Translations under genes and position numbers: made by a program
Assembly: GCA_050736695.1 (NCBI GenBank)
Contig: JBOHWH010000195.1
Location: 1 to 52,707 of the forward strand
Length of the DNA stretch: 52,707 nucleotides
Origin: JBARDN01 sp050736695
Lineage (GTDB): Bacteria > Desulfobacterota > Binatia > Binatales > Binataceae
Reading direction: 5' to 3'
The notes under the pieces: generated by a model
What the model was told of the DNA's origin: nothing
What the model saw: the letters and a program-made list of their open reading frames with translations, nothing else
The model's database searches: none
Shown: positions 25,435 through 35,369 of the stretch, one piece after another
Position numbering within the stretch: the first letter of the stretch is position 1
Layout: each line of letters opens with the position of its first letter

Positions 25435-28400
25435 GCGGCGTGCCTTATGCCCGTCCGCCTGTGCTCGATCAAATTGGACTGGGAACGCATCACGTGATTG
25501 AGGCCAACGCCGGCACCGGCAAGACGTTTACAATCGAGCATCTGATTGTTGAGCTGCTGGTGCGCGAAAAGGCGCGGCTGGAACAAATCCTGGCGGTCAC
25601 TTTCACCCAGCGCGCGACTGCTGAGCTGCGAGCTCGCGTTCGTTCCGCGATCGAGCGCGCGCTGCGTGCGGCTCAAGCCGGTGATGAATCAATCAGATCG
25701 GCGTTCCACGGCATTGAGATTATCGCTCAGCTCGAAGCTGCGCTGTTCTCTTTCGAGCGCGCGCCGATTCATACGATTCACAGCTTCTGCCAGCGAATTT
25801 TGACCGAGCTCGCATTCGATACCGGCGTCAGATTCGGAACCGAAGCCGCCGACGGACGCGCACTGTTTCACGAGGCGTTTCGAGCGGTTTTGCGCGGAAA
25901 GAAGATATCCGATGCCGCGTACGCCGGGTTGTTGGAAACATGGATCGCGAAACCGAACAGGTCGATCGACGATCTCGAGAAGATGCTCTTCGAGGTGAAC
26001 AGCAATCATTATGAGCCGGATATTACCCGGCCGGCGTGCATTGAGAATGGCCTGGCCGACGCCTTCGTTCCGGCGATACGCGAATGGCTGCTGGTCCAAA
26101 AATATCACCGCGGCGTAATCGACTACGATGACATGCTCGAGCGCGTCCACGCGGCGCTGGCAAATGACCGCGACGGCAGACTGGCCACCGCGCTGCGCAT
26201 GCGGTATCGCTTCGCGCTGATCGACGAGTTCCAGGACACCGACGAGATCCAGTGGGCGATTTTTCGCAAGATCTTCGTTGACGATGCCGCGCAGAACGCT
26301 CTGTATCTAATCGGAGATCCCAAGCAGGCGATCTATTCGTTTCGCGGCGCCGACGTTCACGCCTACCTGCGTGCTCGCGACGTGATCGCGGCGCCGCCGA
26401 ATGTTCCGATCGCGCTGGTCGAGAATTTTCGCTCGACCGAACAGATGATCCGCGGCATCAATGCGATTTTGGATCAGCGCGCGGAGCCGCCGCTGTTCAG
26501 CGGTACGATCAAATACCAGAACCCGGTGAGTTGCGGACTTAAAGATCTTTGCGCCAAGGCTAATGGCAAGGATCTGATTCCGATCACAGTCTTCCAGGTG
26601 AAGCGCGATGCGAAATACAACTCCGTGGCGCTGAAACGGATCCTTGCGCGCCGAATCGCCGCAACCATCAAAGAGATGGTCACAAATCCCGATTCCGAAG
26701 TGAGCGTGACCGGCGGCGGCAATCCGACCGTCACTTACCGCGATGTCTTTATCCTGACCAACACCAACGCCGAAGGCGTCAACCTTGCCGAGTATCTTCG
26801 CGCAGAGGGTGTTCCCTACGCGTTCTATAAGCGCGAAGGATTGTTCCAGACCGACGAGGCGCGCGATGTGCTCGACGTGCTGCGGGCAGTTGCGGCGCCG
26901 AACAACCGTTCGCATCGCCTGAAAGCGTGGGCCACGCCGTTTTTCGGCGTCGCGATGCGCGCGCTCGCAAAGCTCGGCGAGCTGGCGCCGTCCGATCCGC
27001 TGATGACGCGGCTCGCCCAATGGCACGGACTCGCGAAGGACGGCGATTTCGCCGAGTTGTTCGACTCGTTGCTCGAAGACAGCGGGCTCGCCGCCCGGCA
27101 GTTGTTTCTCGCGCCGAATCTGCGCGAGCTGACCAACTACGAACACATCTGTGAGCTGATGCTGGCAGAGTCGCTCCGGGAAGGATGGTCAATCGCGGAG
27201 ATAATCGATCGTCTGGCCTCTTATATCGACGAGTATCGCCAGCCGTCCGGCGAGGATACGAATCTCATGCGGCTCGACAGCGAGCGCGCGGCAGTCCAGA
27301 TCATGACCGTTCACAAGGCCAAGGGACTGCAGGCGCGAGTCGTGTTTCTGTTCGGCGGCTTTTTCGCGAACCACAGTCCGCGTTCCGTGAGGATTTATCA
27401 CGACGCGGAGGGCGAGCGTCAGCTCGCGATTGGAAACGAGGCGCAGGCGGCCGAAAAATCGAGGATCAAGCAAGAGGAACTCGAAGAAGATCAGCGGCTG
27501 TTGTATGTAGCGATTACGCGCGCACGCGCGAAACTTTACCTGCCGTATTGCCTCGAAGGATCCACGAAAAAGAAAATCAGCGGAAGATACAAGCAACTAA
27601 ACGATCGCCTGCGCGCGATGGATGCGGCAAAGCAGCTTGCTAACCCATTGTTCGAGATCGTTGCGGCGGAAATGAAAGCTCGTCCGGCCGGCGCAAGCGC
27701 GGACGCCATCGCTCAATGGAAGCCGCCGACAACTCTTCTGGCCGACTCAAGCGCCGCAATATCCGAGCACGAGCTGGCAGTGCTCGCGCGCGAGAGCGAA
27801 CCGCTGCGCACGCATTCCTACACTTCGCTGAATCGCCGCGTAGCGGACATCCTCGATGAGCCAAGCGAATTCAAGCGCGACCTCGAACCGCAGGCCGAGG
27901 TTTCATCGGAACCGGCAGGTGGCGCGGCCGCGGGAATCTTTTTGCACGAGGTAATCGAGAAGCTCGATCTGAAAACGCTCTTTGCCGCGCGCGATCTTGC
28001 GGCCTGGAACGCGCTCGGCGAGGTGCGCGAGCTGATCGATTCCGCATTGCGGCGTCATCAGGTGCCCGACCGCGAACGCTGGATGATTCGCGGTCCGGAG
28101 TTGATATTCAATACGTTGCGATCGCCGATCATTGCGGGCGCCACGACAATTCCGGCTCTGGCCGCATGCGAGTCTTCGCGCGAAATGGAGTTCACGTTTC
28201 CGATTCCCGAGCGAACCCATCGCCTGCTCGATTCCGTAGCGGCGGGAGGCGATGCGCGATGGCAAATTGATCGGGGGGTGTATGTCGGATTCGTAGATTT
28301 TGTTTTTCGCCACGAAAAACGCGTTTACTTCGCCGACTGGAAGAGCAACCTGCTGGATTCCTACGAACCCGGCGCGGTCGCGGATTACGCGCTCAGGAAT

Positions 28401-28634
28401 TACGGCATCCAGGCGGACATCTACACGATCGGGGTGCTGCGCCTGCTCGGAATTCGAACCGAGGATGACTATGCGGCTCGCTTCGGCGGCCTGCTCTATC
28501 TGTTTATTCGCGGCATCACGCCGGCCGGCGGCGGAACCCGCGGCGTGTATTTTCATCGTCCGGAGTGGAACGAGGTTATGCGAGTCGAGCGCGAACTGAT
28601 GAATCCTTCCGAAGTCGCAGGCCGAAATCGATGA
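25431..28634 (+). CDS. recB: Exodeoxyribonuclease V, beta subunit (RecB helicase-nuclease)
   Basis: 3'-5' SF1 helicase and nuclease of RecBCD. Walker A EANAGTGKTFTIEHL (about residues 24-38), motif II ALIDEFQDTDEIQW, motif III GDPKQAIYSFRGADVHAYL, motif VI LLYVAITRARAKLYL. The C-terminal nuclease has the metal-binding set GFVDFVFRH...YFADWKSN (Asp, then Asp-x-Lys), so cutting activity should be intact. 1067 residues, slightly shorter than E. coli (1180). Start ATGA overlaps recC and its stop overlaps recD, so all three subunits are translationally coupled. Confidence 0.96.
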   Translation: MSGVPYARPPVLDQIGLGTHHVIEANAGTGKTFTIEHLIVELLVREKARLEQILAVTFTQRATAELRARVRSAIERALRAAQAGDESIRSAFHGIEIIAQLEAALFSFERAPIHTIHSFCQRILTELAFDTGVRFGTEAADGRALFHEAFRAVLRGKKISDAAYAGLLETWIAKPNRSIDDLEKMLFEVNSNHYEPDITRPACIENGLADAFVPAIREWLLVQKYHRGVIDYDDMLERVHAALANDRDGRLATALRMRYRFALIDEFQDTDEIQWAIFRKIFVDDAAQNALYLIGDPKQAIYSFRGADVHAYLRARDVIAAPPNVPIALVENFRSTEQMIRGINAILDQRAEPPLFSGTIKYQNPVSCGLKDLCAKANGKDLIPITVFQVKRDAKYNSVALKRILARRIAATIKEMVTNPDSEVSVTGGGNPTVTYRDVFILTNTNAEGVNLAEYLRAEGVPYAFYKREGLFQTDEARDVLDVLRAVAAPNNRSHRLKAWATPFFGVAMRALAKLGELAPSDPLMTRLAQWHGLAKDGDFAELFDSLLEDSGLAARQLFLAPNLRELTNYEHICELMLAESLREGWSIAEIIDRLASYIDEYRQPSGEDTNLMRLDSERAAVQIMTVHKAKGLQARVVFLFGGFFANHSPRSVRIYHDAEGERQLAIGNEAQAAEKSRIKQEELEEDQRLLYVAITRARAKLYLPYCLEGSTKKKISGRYKQLNDRLRAMDAAKQLANPLFEIVAAEMKARPAGASADAIAQWKPPTTLLADSSAAISEHELAVLARESEPLRTHSYTSLNRRVADILDEPSEFKRDLEPQAEVSSEPAGGAAAGIFLHEVIEKLDLKTLFAARDLAAWNALGEVRELIDSALRRHQVPDRERWMIRGPELIFNTLRSPIIAGATTIPALAACESSREMEFTFPIPERTHRLLDSVAAGGDARWQIDRGVYVGFVDFVFRHEKRVYFADWKSNLLDSYEPGAVADYALRNYGIQADIYTIGVLRLLGIRTEDDYAARFGGLLYLFIRGITPAGGGTRGVYFHRPEWNEVMRVERELMNPSEVAGRNR

Positions 28635-30664
28635 CGCAGGCTTACTCTGTGCTGGGGATGGATACCGCATGGTCCCGCAACGCGCGCAAGGAGCGCGCCG
28701 CAACCCAGTTCGAGAACGACATGGCGCATCTTCGGGCGTCGGCCGCGGAACTCAATCTCGACGCGGGCGCGGTTCATCTGGCGGCGGAGATCGCCGCGCT
28801 CGAGCCCGCCTTCGAACTCGACGACGACGCGCGCTTCGCACTAATTGTGCTGATTGTTATTTCGCAGGCCGCACTCGCCGAAGGCAGCACGCGCTTTCCC
28901 GTGAGCGGTGCGGAATCGAAAGAACCGCTCACGCGAATGTTAGCCGTCCTGCTGGCGCCGCCGTTCAATGAGTCAGACCGCGCGCGGGTCACGGACAAAA
29001 TCGCGGAGATTCTCTCGGCGAATAGCGCGGCTACCGTGATCGGACTCGCAGCGGACGCGCGGCGTCCGCTGCTCTACTTGCAGCCCTACCTTTACCACGA
29101 GCGAATTTATCGCGCCGAGCAGAGGCTTGCCGCGCGCCTGGGGGAAATGCTGCGCGGCGATGGCGCGCAGGATAGAAAAATTGCTTCACGATCGCTCGCG
29201 GATACTGTCATGCGCGAGGCGGTAACCGCTGGCGGCGCAGCCAAACTCTCCGACGAGCAGCGGCACGCGGTCGAGATCGCGGTAGGCTCGCGGTTGGCGG
29301 TAATTTCCGGCGGACCGGGAACCGGCAAGACTTCGATAATCGCGGCGATCTTGCGCGTTCTCGTGCGCATCGGCGTTCCTTCCAACTCGATCGCGTTGGC
29401 CGCGCCAACCGGCAAAGCCGCGTACCGGATGAATGAATCGATCCGAAAGACGCTTGGTTCGATCGAAAACCCGACGCTGGAAGACTTCGCGCTCGCGGCG
29501 GCAATGCCGGCCGCCTCCACGATTCATCGCCTGCTCGGATACTCAAGCACACGAAGAGCTTTTATCCATCATCGTGGCAATCCGCTCGACGCGGCGGCGG
29601 TGATCGTCGATGAGGCGTCGATGCTCGATCTGACGCTGATGGATCATCTGACCAGCGCGATGCGCCCGCAGGCGCGCCTGGTGGTTATCGGGGATGCGGA
29701 TCAGTTGCCGTCGGTCGCGGCGGGCGCGGTGCTGCGCGACCTGATGCCGGGGAAAGACAACGCGGCGTCATCTCCGATGGCGGGCGCGATCGCGACGCTG
29801 AGCGAGAATTATCGCGCCCGGGCCGATGATCACGGCGGCGCTGCGATCGCGCTGGCCGCCCGCCGAATCAATGAAGGCCGCGCCGACTTGATCTCCGCCG
29901 CCGACAGTCCGATTGTTCGCCGTGCAACTGCCGGCGAGGTCGCATTTTCAGGCGTCGAGCTGATTGCGGGCGCATCGGGGTCGTTGCCGGATTTTCTGGG
30001 GTGCTTCGCGCGCGTGCGAATCGAATCTGACGACTACGCCATGATGGCGGCGCGAACCTATGTGCTCGCGGACGGCGAATTCGGCGCCGAGGATTCCGCG
30101 GCGCTTCGGCGGATGCTCGCGCATCAGGCGGCCGCACGAATCCTGTGCGTGACCAGGGTTGGCCGATGCGGCGCCGACGCAATCAACGGGCGGATGCATC
30201 GCGAGGCGCTCGTCCGAATCGCGCCATCCGAGCGCGGCTCGCTGATCGCGGGCGAGCCGGTAATCGTTCTGCGCAACGATTACGATCACATGCTGTTCAA
30301 TGGCGATCAGGGGGTGCTGGTGAACGTGGCCGAGCGCAGAGGACGCAAGTCGCTGACAGCGGTGTTCGCGCGCGGAGCGGGCCTGGCCGCATTTGGAATC
30401 GAGATGCTCTCTGACGCGATCGACTTATGCTACGCGATGACGGTGCATAAGGCGCAAGGCTCGGAGTTCGATTGGGTCGGGCTCATTCTCCCCGAACGCG
30501 ATTTACCGCTGCTCTCGCGCGAGACGATCTACACGGCGGTCAGCCGCAGCCGGCGATCATGCGTGATTTTCGGCAGCGATGAACTGCTCGAAAAGGCAGT
30601 TGCGCGGCGCATCGAGCGATTCTCAGGACTCGCAGAAGCAATCGAACGACATCGCGCCGGGTAA
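28631..30664 (+). CDS. recD: Exodeoxyribonuclease V, alpha subunit (RecD helicase)
   Basis: 5'-3' SF1B helicase of RecBCD. Walker A ISGGPGTGKTS (about residues 240-250), motif II VIVDEASMLDL, motif III GDADQLPSVAAGAVL, arginine motif SENYRA, motif V YAMTVHKAQGSEFD and motif VI IYTAVSRSRR are all present. The start is ATG 28631, overlapping the recB stop (ATGA); the frame is open upstream to 28565 inside recB without homology. 677 residues, slightly longer than E. coli (608). Last gene of recCBD; a GC-rich hairpin follows at 30695-30721. Confidence 0.95.
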   Translation: MTQAYSVLGMDTAWSRNARKERAATQFENDMAHLRASAAELNLDAGAVHLAAEIAALEPAFELDDDARFALIVLIVISQAALAEGSTRFPVSGAESKEPLTRMLAVLLAPPFNESDRARVTDKIAEILSANSAATVIGLAADARRPLLYLQPYLYHERIYRAEQRLAARLGEMLRGDGAQDRKIASRSLADTVMREAVTAGGAAKLSDEQRHAVEIAVGSRLAVISGGPGTGKTSIIAAILRVLVRIGVPSNSIALAAPTGKAAYRMNESIRKTLGSIENPTLEDFALAAAMPAASTIHRLLGYSSTRRAFIHHRGNPLDAAAVIVDEASMLDLTLMDHLTSAMRPQARLVVIGDADQLPSVAAGAVLRDLMPGKDNAASSPMAGAIATLSENYRARADDHGGAAIALAARRINEGRADLISAADSPIVRRATAGEVAFSGVELIAGASGSLPDFLGCFARVRIESDDYAMMAARTYVLADGEFGAEDSAALRRMLAHQAAARILCVTRVGRCGADAINGRMHREALVRIAPSERGSLIAGEPVIVLRNDYDHMLFNGDQGVLVNVAERRGRKSLTAVFARGAGLAAFGIEMLSDAIDLCYAMTVHKAQGSEFDWVGLILPERDLPLLSRETIYTAVSRSRRSCVIFGSDELLEKAVARRIERFSGLAEAIERHRAG

Positions 30665-30694
30665 TCCGGCGGCTGAACTATCTTTTTCATGACA

Positions 30695-30721
30695 CCGCCG
30701 TCCGCTATTCCTGGGCGGCGG
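30695..30721 (+). terminator. Hairpin after recD, possible weak terminator
   Basis: Nine-base stem CCGCCGTCC / GGGCGGCGG (one G-T pair) with a nine-base loop, 30 bases after the recD stop. No T-run follows on either strand, so it is not a standard intrinsic terminator; it could stabilise the recCBD mRNA 3' end or assist factor-dependent termination. Confidence 0.35.
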
Positions 30722-30808
30722 GAGATTGGCAATATAATCAGGCGTCAAGCGCGTGGCTGACGTAATATACTGGAAGCACGCGACTGCGTAACGAAGGGAG
30801 AGACTCCA

Positions 30809-31828
30809 ATGCAGATGGGAATGATCGGACTAGGCAGAATGGGCGCGAACATGGTGCGGCGGCTGCTGCGCGCCGGCCATCAATGCGTTGTGTTCGACGT
30901 AAGCAAGGACTCGATTTCGGCGCTGGCAAAGGAAGGCGCGATTGGCGCGACCTCGATCGACGACTACACGGCGAAGCTCACCAAGCCGCGAGTGTCGTGG
31001 ATGATGGTGCCGGCGGCAGTAGTGGAATCAACCGTCGCGGAGCTGAGCAAGCGCTTCGAGCGCGGCGACATTATCGTGGATGGAGGCAACTCGTATTACA
31101 TCGACGATATTCGCCGGGCCAAAATGCTGACCGAGAAGGGACTACATTACGTCGATTCCGGAACCAGCGGAGGCGTATGGGGACTCGAGCGCGGCTACTG
31201 CCAGATGATCGGCGGGGAGGCCGGAGTGGTGAAGCATCTCGATCCGATTTTCGCGGCGCTGGCTCCGGCGGTCGATAGCGCGCCGCATCTTCCGGGGCGC
31301 GAGAAAATCAAGAACAGCACTGCCGAGCACGGCTATCTGCATTGCGGAGCAAACGGCGCCGGGCACTTCGTCAAGATGGTGCACAACGGAATCGAGTACG
31401 GAATCATGGCCGCATACGCGGAGGGGCTGAACATCCTGCATCACGCCAATATTGGCAAAACCAAAGCGGCGTCCGACGCCGAGACCACTCCACTGCGCAA
31501 TCCGGACCTGTATCAGTACGACATGAATCTCACCGACATCACAGAATTATGGCGGCGCGGCAGCGTGATCTCGTCGTGGCTGCTCGATCTGACCGCAACC
31601 GCGCTGCTCGGCGACCCGGAGCTAAAGAAATTCGCGGGGCACGTATCGGACTCGGGCGAAGGGCGATGGACCGTCGAGGCGGCGATCGATGAGGGCGTAC
31701 CGGCAAACGTTCTGACCTCGGCGCTCTTCGCGCGTTTCAGTTCGCGAGGCGCGGCCGACTTCGGCGACAAACTGCTATCGGCGATGCGCTACGGGTTCGG
31801 CGGCCATCTCGAAAAGCCCAGCAAGTAA
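30809..31828 (+). CDS. gnd: 6-phosphogluconate dehydrogenase, decarboxylating (short form)
   Basis: Oxidises 6-phosphogluconate to ribulose 5-phosphate. NAD(P)-binding GLGRMGANMVRRLLRAGH at the N-terminus, DGGNSYYIDDIRRA, DSGTSGGVWGLERGYCQMIGG-type substrate loop and catalytic Lys/His in GHFVKMVHNGIEYGIM. At 339 residues it is the short type found in many Gram-positive and deep proteobacterial lineages, often NAD-preferring, against about 470 for E. coli Gnd. AGGGAGA eight bases upstream supports ATG 30809. It is 41 bases upstream of zwf, forming the oxidative pentose phosphate pair. Confidence 0.94.
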   Translation: MQMGMIGLGRMGANMVRRLLRAGHQCVVFDVSKDSISALAKEGAIGATSIDDYTAKLTKPRVSWMMVPAAVVESTVAELSKRFERGDIIVDGGNSYYIDDIRRAKMLTEKGLHYVDSGTSGGVWGLERGYCQMIGGEAGVVKHLDPIFAALAPAVDSAPHLPGREKIKNSTAEHGYLHCGANGAGHFVKMVHNGIEYGIMAAYAEGLNILHHANIGKTKAASDAETTPLRNPDLYQYDMNLTDITELWRRGSVISSWLLDLTATALLGDPELKKFAGHVSDSGEGRWTVEAAIDEGVPANVLTSALFARFSSRGAADFGDKLLSAMRYGFGGHLEKPSK

Positions 31829-31869
31829 TCGCGCCGCGGGCGCGGAACTTGCCCGACAAAGGAATATCG

Positions 31870-33411
31870 ATGGCGACCGAACAAGTTGAAAATGTGGAAA
31901 GTGCGACGCAGACGCGGCCGGGCGATCCATGCACGGTCGTGATCTTCGGCGCCGCCGGCGACCTGACCAAGCGCAAACTGATTCCCGCACTGTACAATCT
32001 CCAGGGCGGCAAGTTTCTGCCGGAGAAATTCGCGATCGTGGGCGTGTCGATTGAGAAGTACAGTGACGAAGCGTTTCGCGATCAGCTTTCGGGCGATATC
32101 AAGAAGTACGCGACCGAAGATGTCGATGCGGATTTGTGGAAGTCGTTCGTGTCTAAGGTTTACTTCCTCTCCGGCAACTTCACCGATCCCAAACTCTACA
32201 CGGACCTGAAGGAGAGTCTCGCCAGGGCCGCAAAGGAACAGGAGCTGCCGGAGAACTGCCTTTTTTATCTTGCGGTTGCGCCACAATTCTTCGGAGAAAT
32301 TGTGCGCCAGTTAGGCGCGGCGGGAATCGCAGAGGAAAAAGAGAGAGCCTGGCGCCGGGTGGTTATTGAAAAGCCCTTCGGCCGCGATCTCGAATCGGCG
32401 CAAACGCTCAACAACGAAATCAAGCGCGTGCTGAACGAGGATCAGATCTACCGGATCGATCATTACCTGGGCAAAGAGACTGTGCAGAACATGCTGGTAT
32501 TCCGCTTCGGCAACGGAATTTTCGAGCCGATCTGGAATCGGCGCTATATCGATTCGGTGCAGATAACCGCCGCCGAAACGGTCGGAGTCGAAGAACGCGG
32601 CGGCTACTACGACACGGCGGGAGCGCTGCGCGACATGGTGCCCAATCACATGATGCAGCTAATCGCGATGATCGGGATGGAGCCGCCGACTTCATTCGAC
32701 TCCGAGGCGGTGCGTGACGAAAAGGCGAAGCTGCTGAACGCGATTCAAATCCTCTCGCCCGAGGACGTGCTCACGATGGCGGTGCGCGGCCAATATGACG
32801 CCGGAGCCGAGCAGGGCAAGAAGGTGCCTGCGTACCGCACCGAGGATCGCGTCAAACCGGAATCGCACACCGAAACCTATGCCGCGCTGGAACTGCATAT
32901 CGACAACTGGCGATGGGCGGGAGTGCCGTTTTACGTCCGCACTGGTAAGCGCATGGCGGATCGCGTCACCGAGATCGCTATCAACTTCAAGCGCGCGCCC
33001 AAGCTGCTATTCAAAGACACTGGCATCGAGCAGATGTCCACCAACCTGCTGGTCATGCACATACAGCCCGACGAGGGCATCTCGCTGCGTTTCAGCGCGA
33101 AAGTTCCCGGACCCTCGGTCAAGATCGGATCGGTCGATATGAACTTCAAGTACACGAGTTATTTCGGCGCCGCTCCGTCGACCGGCTATGAGACCCTGCT
33201 GCTCGATTGCATGATCGGCGATCCGACGCTGTTTCAGCGCGACGACATGGTCGAGGCAGGATGGCGGATCATTACGCCCGTGCTCGACGTATGGAGCGCG
33301 TTACCGCCGCGGGAATTTCCGAATTATGCGGCGGGAAGCTGGGGACCGAAGGAAGCCGACCATCTGCTCGAGCGGGAGGGTCGGCACTGGCGGATCATTT
33401 CGACGGATTGA
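31870..33411 (+). CDS. zwf: Glucose-6-phosphate 1-dehydrogenase
   Basis: First enzyme of the oxidative pentose phosphate pathway, making NADPH. Coenzyme loop GAAGDLTKRKLIPALYNL (about residues 24-41) and active-site motif RIDHYLGKETVQNML with the catalytic His are intact. ATG 31870 is chosen over 31849 because AAAGGA sits six bases before it; 513 residues, normal length. It is paired with gnd; the lactonase (pgl) is not in the window. NADPH supply would suit the glutathione-linked genes nearby, but that link is only suggestive. Confidence 0.96.
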   Translation: MATEQVENVESATQTRPGDPCTVVIFGAAGDLTKRKLIPALYNLQGGKFLPEKFAIVGVSIEKYSDEAFRDQLSGDIKKYATEDVDADLWKSFVSKVYFLSGNFTDPKLYTDLKESLARAAKEQELPENCLFYLAVAPQFFGEIVRQLGAAGIAEEKERAWRRVVIEKPFGRDLESAQTLNNEIKRVLNEDQIYRIDHYLGKETVQNMLVFRFGNGIFEPIWNRRYIDSVQITAAETVGVEERGGYYDTAGALRDMVPNHMMQLIAMIGMEPPTSFDSEAVRDEKAKLLNAIQILSPEDVLTMAVRGQYDAGAEQGKKVPAYRTEDRVKPESHTETYAALELHIDNWRWAGVPFYVRTGKRMADRVTEIAINFKRAPKLLFKDTGIEQMSTNLLVMHIQPDEGISLRFSAKVPGPSVKIGSVDMNFKYTSYFGAAPSTGYETLLLDCMIGDPTLFQRDDMVEAGWRIITPVLDVWSALPPREFPNYAAGSWGPKEADHLLEREGRHWRIISTD

Positions 33412-33428
33412 TCTTGTCGGCGGATCGA

Positions 33429-33454
33429 CTTGTCTGATTGGCCTTGTCTGATTG
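33429..33454. repeat. Tandem 12-base direct repeat after zwf
   Basis: CTTGTCTGATTG occurs twice (33429-33440 and 33443-33454) with a 14-base period, in the short gap between the convergent zwf and transporter genes. A diverged third unit (GATCTTGTCGG) lies just before. No function is apparent. Confidence 0.6.
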
Positions 33455-33467
33455 ATTTTGGCGGTCG

Positions 33468-35255
33468 TCAATGCGCGTCGCTTAGATGCGCACGAACCAT
33501 CGCGGGCGATACCGTTCCCGAGGCGAGCCGGCGAGCCGGACCGAGCCGCAGCATATGAAACAGAAATATCGCGAGTGCGAAGCCGGCGGTCACGACACTG
33601 AGCGAGCCAACCGTTCCCGGGTCTGAGGTTGCGCCGCTCATCCGCTGGATCGCGAGAATCGCGGCGATGATCGAAACGGCAATTGCCGATCCGGCGGCGA
33701 CCGCCACATCGCGAACCGGCGCGCGCGCACCTTCTTTCAGGAATCGCCGGAGCTCACGCGGCGAAAAGTAGTCAAGAAACCATCCGGTTGCTTCGTCAAC
33801 TCCGCGCGCGTTCGGCGGGGAAATTATTCTGCCGCTCAACGGATCGAGCGCGGGCAGGCCCTGATTATGAAGTTCGACGCCCGCCAGGATCGCGTGATGA
33901 ATCTCGGCGGTGATCGGATATCGCCAAGCGATCAGAAACGACAGCGCGCCGCAGATCGCGGGCGCCAGCGCGAAGATTGCCTTGATCGCGAAAATCACTT
34001 CAGGAGTCTGTACCGCGTTGGGCACGTATCCGATTCCGGCCAGCACCGCGATCGGCAGCGCCGCGCTCGGAATCGCGACGAACTTCGGCAGGATGCTCCA
34101 GAACGCGGTGTATTGGCCCTCGCTGCGGCGGCCGGTATAGAACTCGTCGTAATCGATCACGTCGGCCTGCATCGAGGGCCCTAGAAATAGTCCAGCGCCG
34201 AAACTCGCGCCCGCCCAGCTAATCAGCGCGAGGAGCATTGTGGTGTTGCCCTTGCCGAGGAAATACATCGCGGCGCCACCGGACACGCCCATCACGAAGC
34301 TTGCGAGCCAGGTGTTCAGCTTTCCAAATCGTTTCGCCGCGGTGACCCACAGCGGCAAGCACAAGAAACCGATACCGAAGTAGCCGAGCAGCTCGATCGA
34401 CAGCCACAGCGCCGGATTTTTCGGCTCGATTACGTATGCGTTAAAGAACGGGAGCAGCGTTGCCGGGATAGCGCCGGTGATCGAGCCGACAATGTAGCTC
34501 GCCAGCAGGATCCTGAACGGACGATTGCGCAGCGCGCGGCGAACCCCAGGCACCAGCGGATTCGATTCGCGCGCGGCGAAACCCGGCCGCTCGCGCACCC
34601 CGTACGCCAGCATCCAGTACAACGTGGTCAGCATCAGCGCGAACGCAATTCCCAGAAAGTGGTATACGTGGCGCTCACTCCAGCCCATCACGTGCATCAG
34701 AATTCCCGGCGCCGCCGAGGCGACGATCGTGCCGAGGATCGTAAAAGCCTCGCGCACCCCGAACAGGCTCGAGCGTTCGTTGTAATCGAGCGTGAGCTCA
34801 GGTCCGAGCGCATAGTGCGGCAGGACATAGACCGTGTGGAAAATGAAATAAAGAATGAACGTGACCCCGAACCACCATGCCGACTGAGTGCCGGTCATCC
34901 CGGCCGGCGGACTCATCATCGCGTAGAACGCGATCCCGCACAGCGGCGGACCGACGATCAAATACGGCCGGCGGCGGCCGAGCCGGGTGCGTGTGCGATC
35001 CGAGACCCATCCGACGACCGGATCGCTAATCGCGTCGAGCGATCGCGCCAACGCAATCGCGATCGCCAGATAGCCGAGCGGCACCAACACCACGTCGGCA
35101 TAAAACTTGGGCATATTGATGAGGATTGGAATTACGAGTGCGGCACCCGCAAAGTTCGGCGCACCATAGAGGAGCTTGAGCCGCCACGAGACGTGTTCGG
35201 ATGCGGGAACCGGCGGATCGGCCGGAATTTTCAGCGCGGAGCTTTCAATTGCCAT
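33468..35255 (-). CDS. GPH/MFS-type sugar:cation symporter
   Basis: Membrane transporter of the glycoside-pentoside-hexuronide group (MFS_2). The N-terminal half has WRLKLLYGAPNFAGAALVIP, then the cytoplasmic-loop motif DPVVGWVSDRTRTRLGRRRP, which is diagnostic. About 12 core helices are followed by a soluble stretch (about 470-525, EIHHAILAGVELHNQGLPAL) and two further hydrophobic segments, giving 595 residues against about 450-500 usually. It is last in the dehydrogenase-SDR-amidase-transporter run (114 bases after the amidase). The transported compound is unknown; a sugar, sugar acid or their amide is plausible. Confidence 0.88.
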   Translation of the reverse strand: MAIESSALKIPADPPVPASEHVSWRLKLLYGAPNFAGAALVIPILINMPKFYADVVLVPLGYLAIAIALARSLDAISDPVVGWVSDRTRTRLGRRRPYLIVGPPLCGIAFYAMMSPPAGMTGTQSAWWFGVTFILYFIFHTVYVLPHYALGPELTLDYNERSSLFGVREAFTILGTIVASAAPGILMHVMGWSERHVYHFLGIAFALMLTTLYWMLAYGVRERPGFAARESNPLVPGVRRALRNRPFRILLASYIVGSITGAIPATLLPFFNAYVIEPKNPALWLSIELLGYFGIGFLCLPLWVTAAKRFGKLNTWLASFVMGVSGGAAMYFLGKGNTTMLLALISWAGASFGAGLFLGPSMQADVIDYDEFYTGRRSEGQYTAFWSILPKFVAIPSAALPIAVLAGIGYVPNAVQTPEVIFAIKAIFALAPAICGALSFLIAWRYPITAEIHHAILAGVELHNQGLPALDPLSGRIISPPNARGVDEATGWFLDYFSPRELRRFLKEGARAPVRDVAVAAGSAIAVSIIAAILAIQRMSGATSDPGTVGSLSVVTAGFALAIFLFHMLRLGPARRLASGTVSPAMVRAHLSDAH

Positions 35256-35369
35256 TGTGAGTGAATGCGCGGGGCGCCGGTACAGACAACTTGCCTGCCG
35301 ATGGAGCCATGACCGGACCCAGAAATTCTATCGGAACCGCACGCCACAAGGATACCGGCGCCAGTCCCC

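Noticed and set aside
26307..27146. Minus-strand open frames inside recB
   Set aside because: Opposite intact helicase motifs of RecB; no recognisable domain.
30727..30740. Sigma-70 promoter TTGGCA plus TATAAT before gnd
   Set aside because: The two boxes are adjacent instead of about 17 bases apart; TATACT at 30766 has no acceptable -35.
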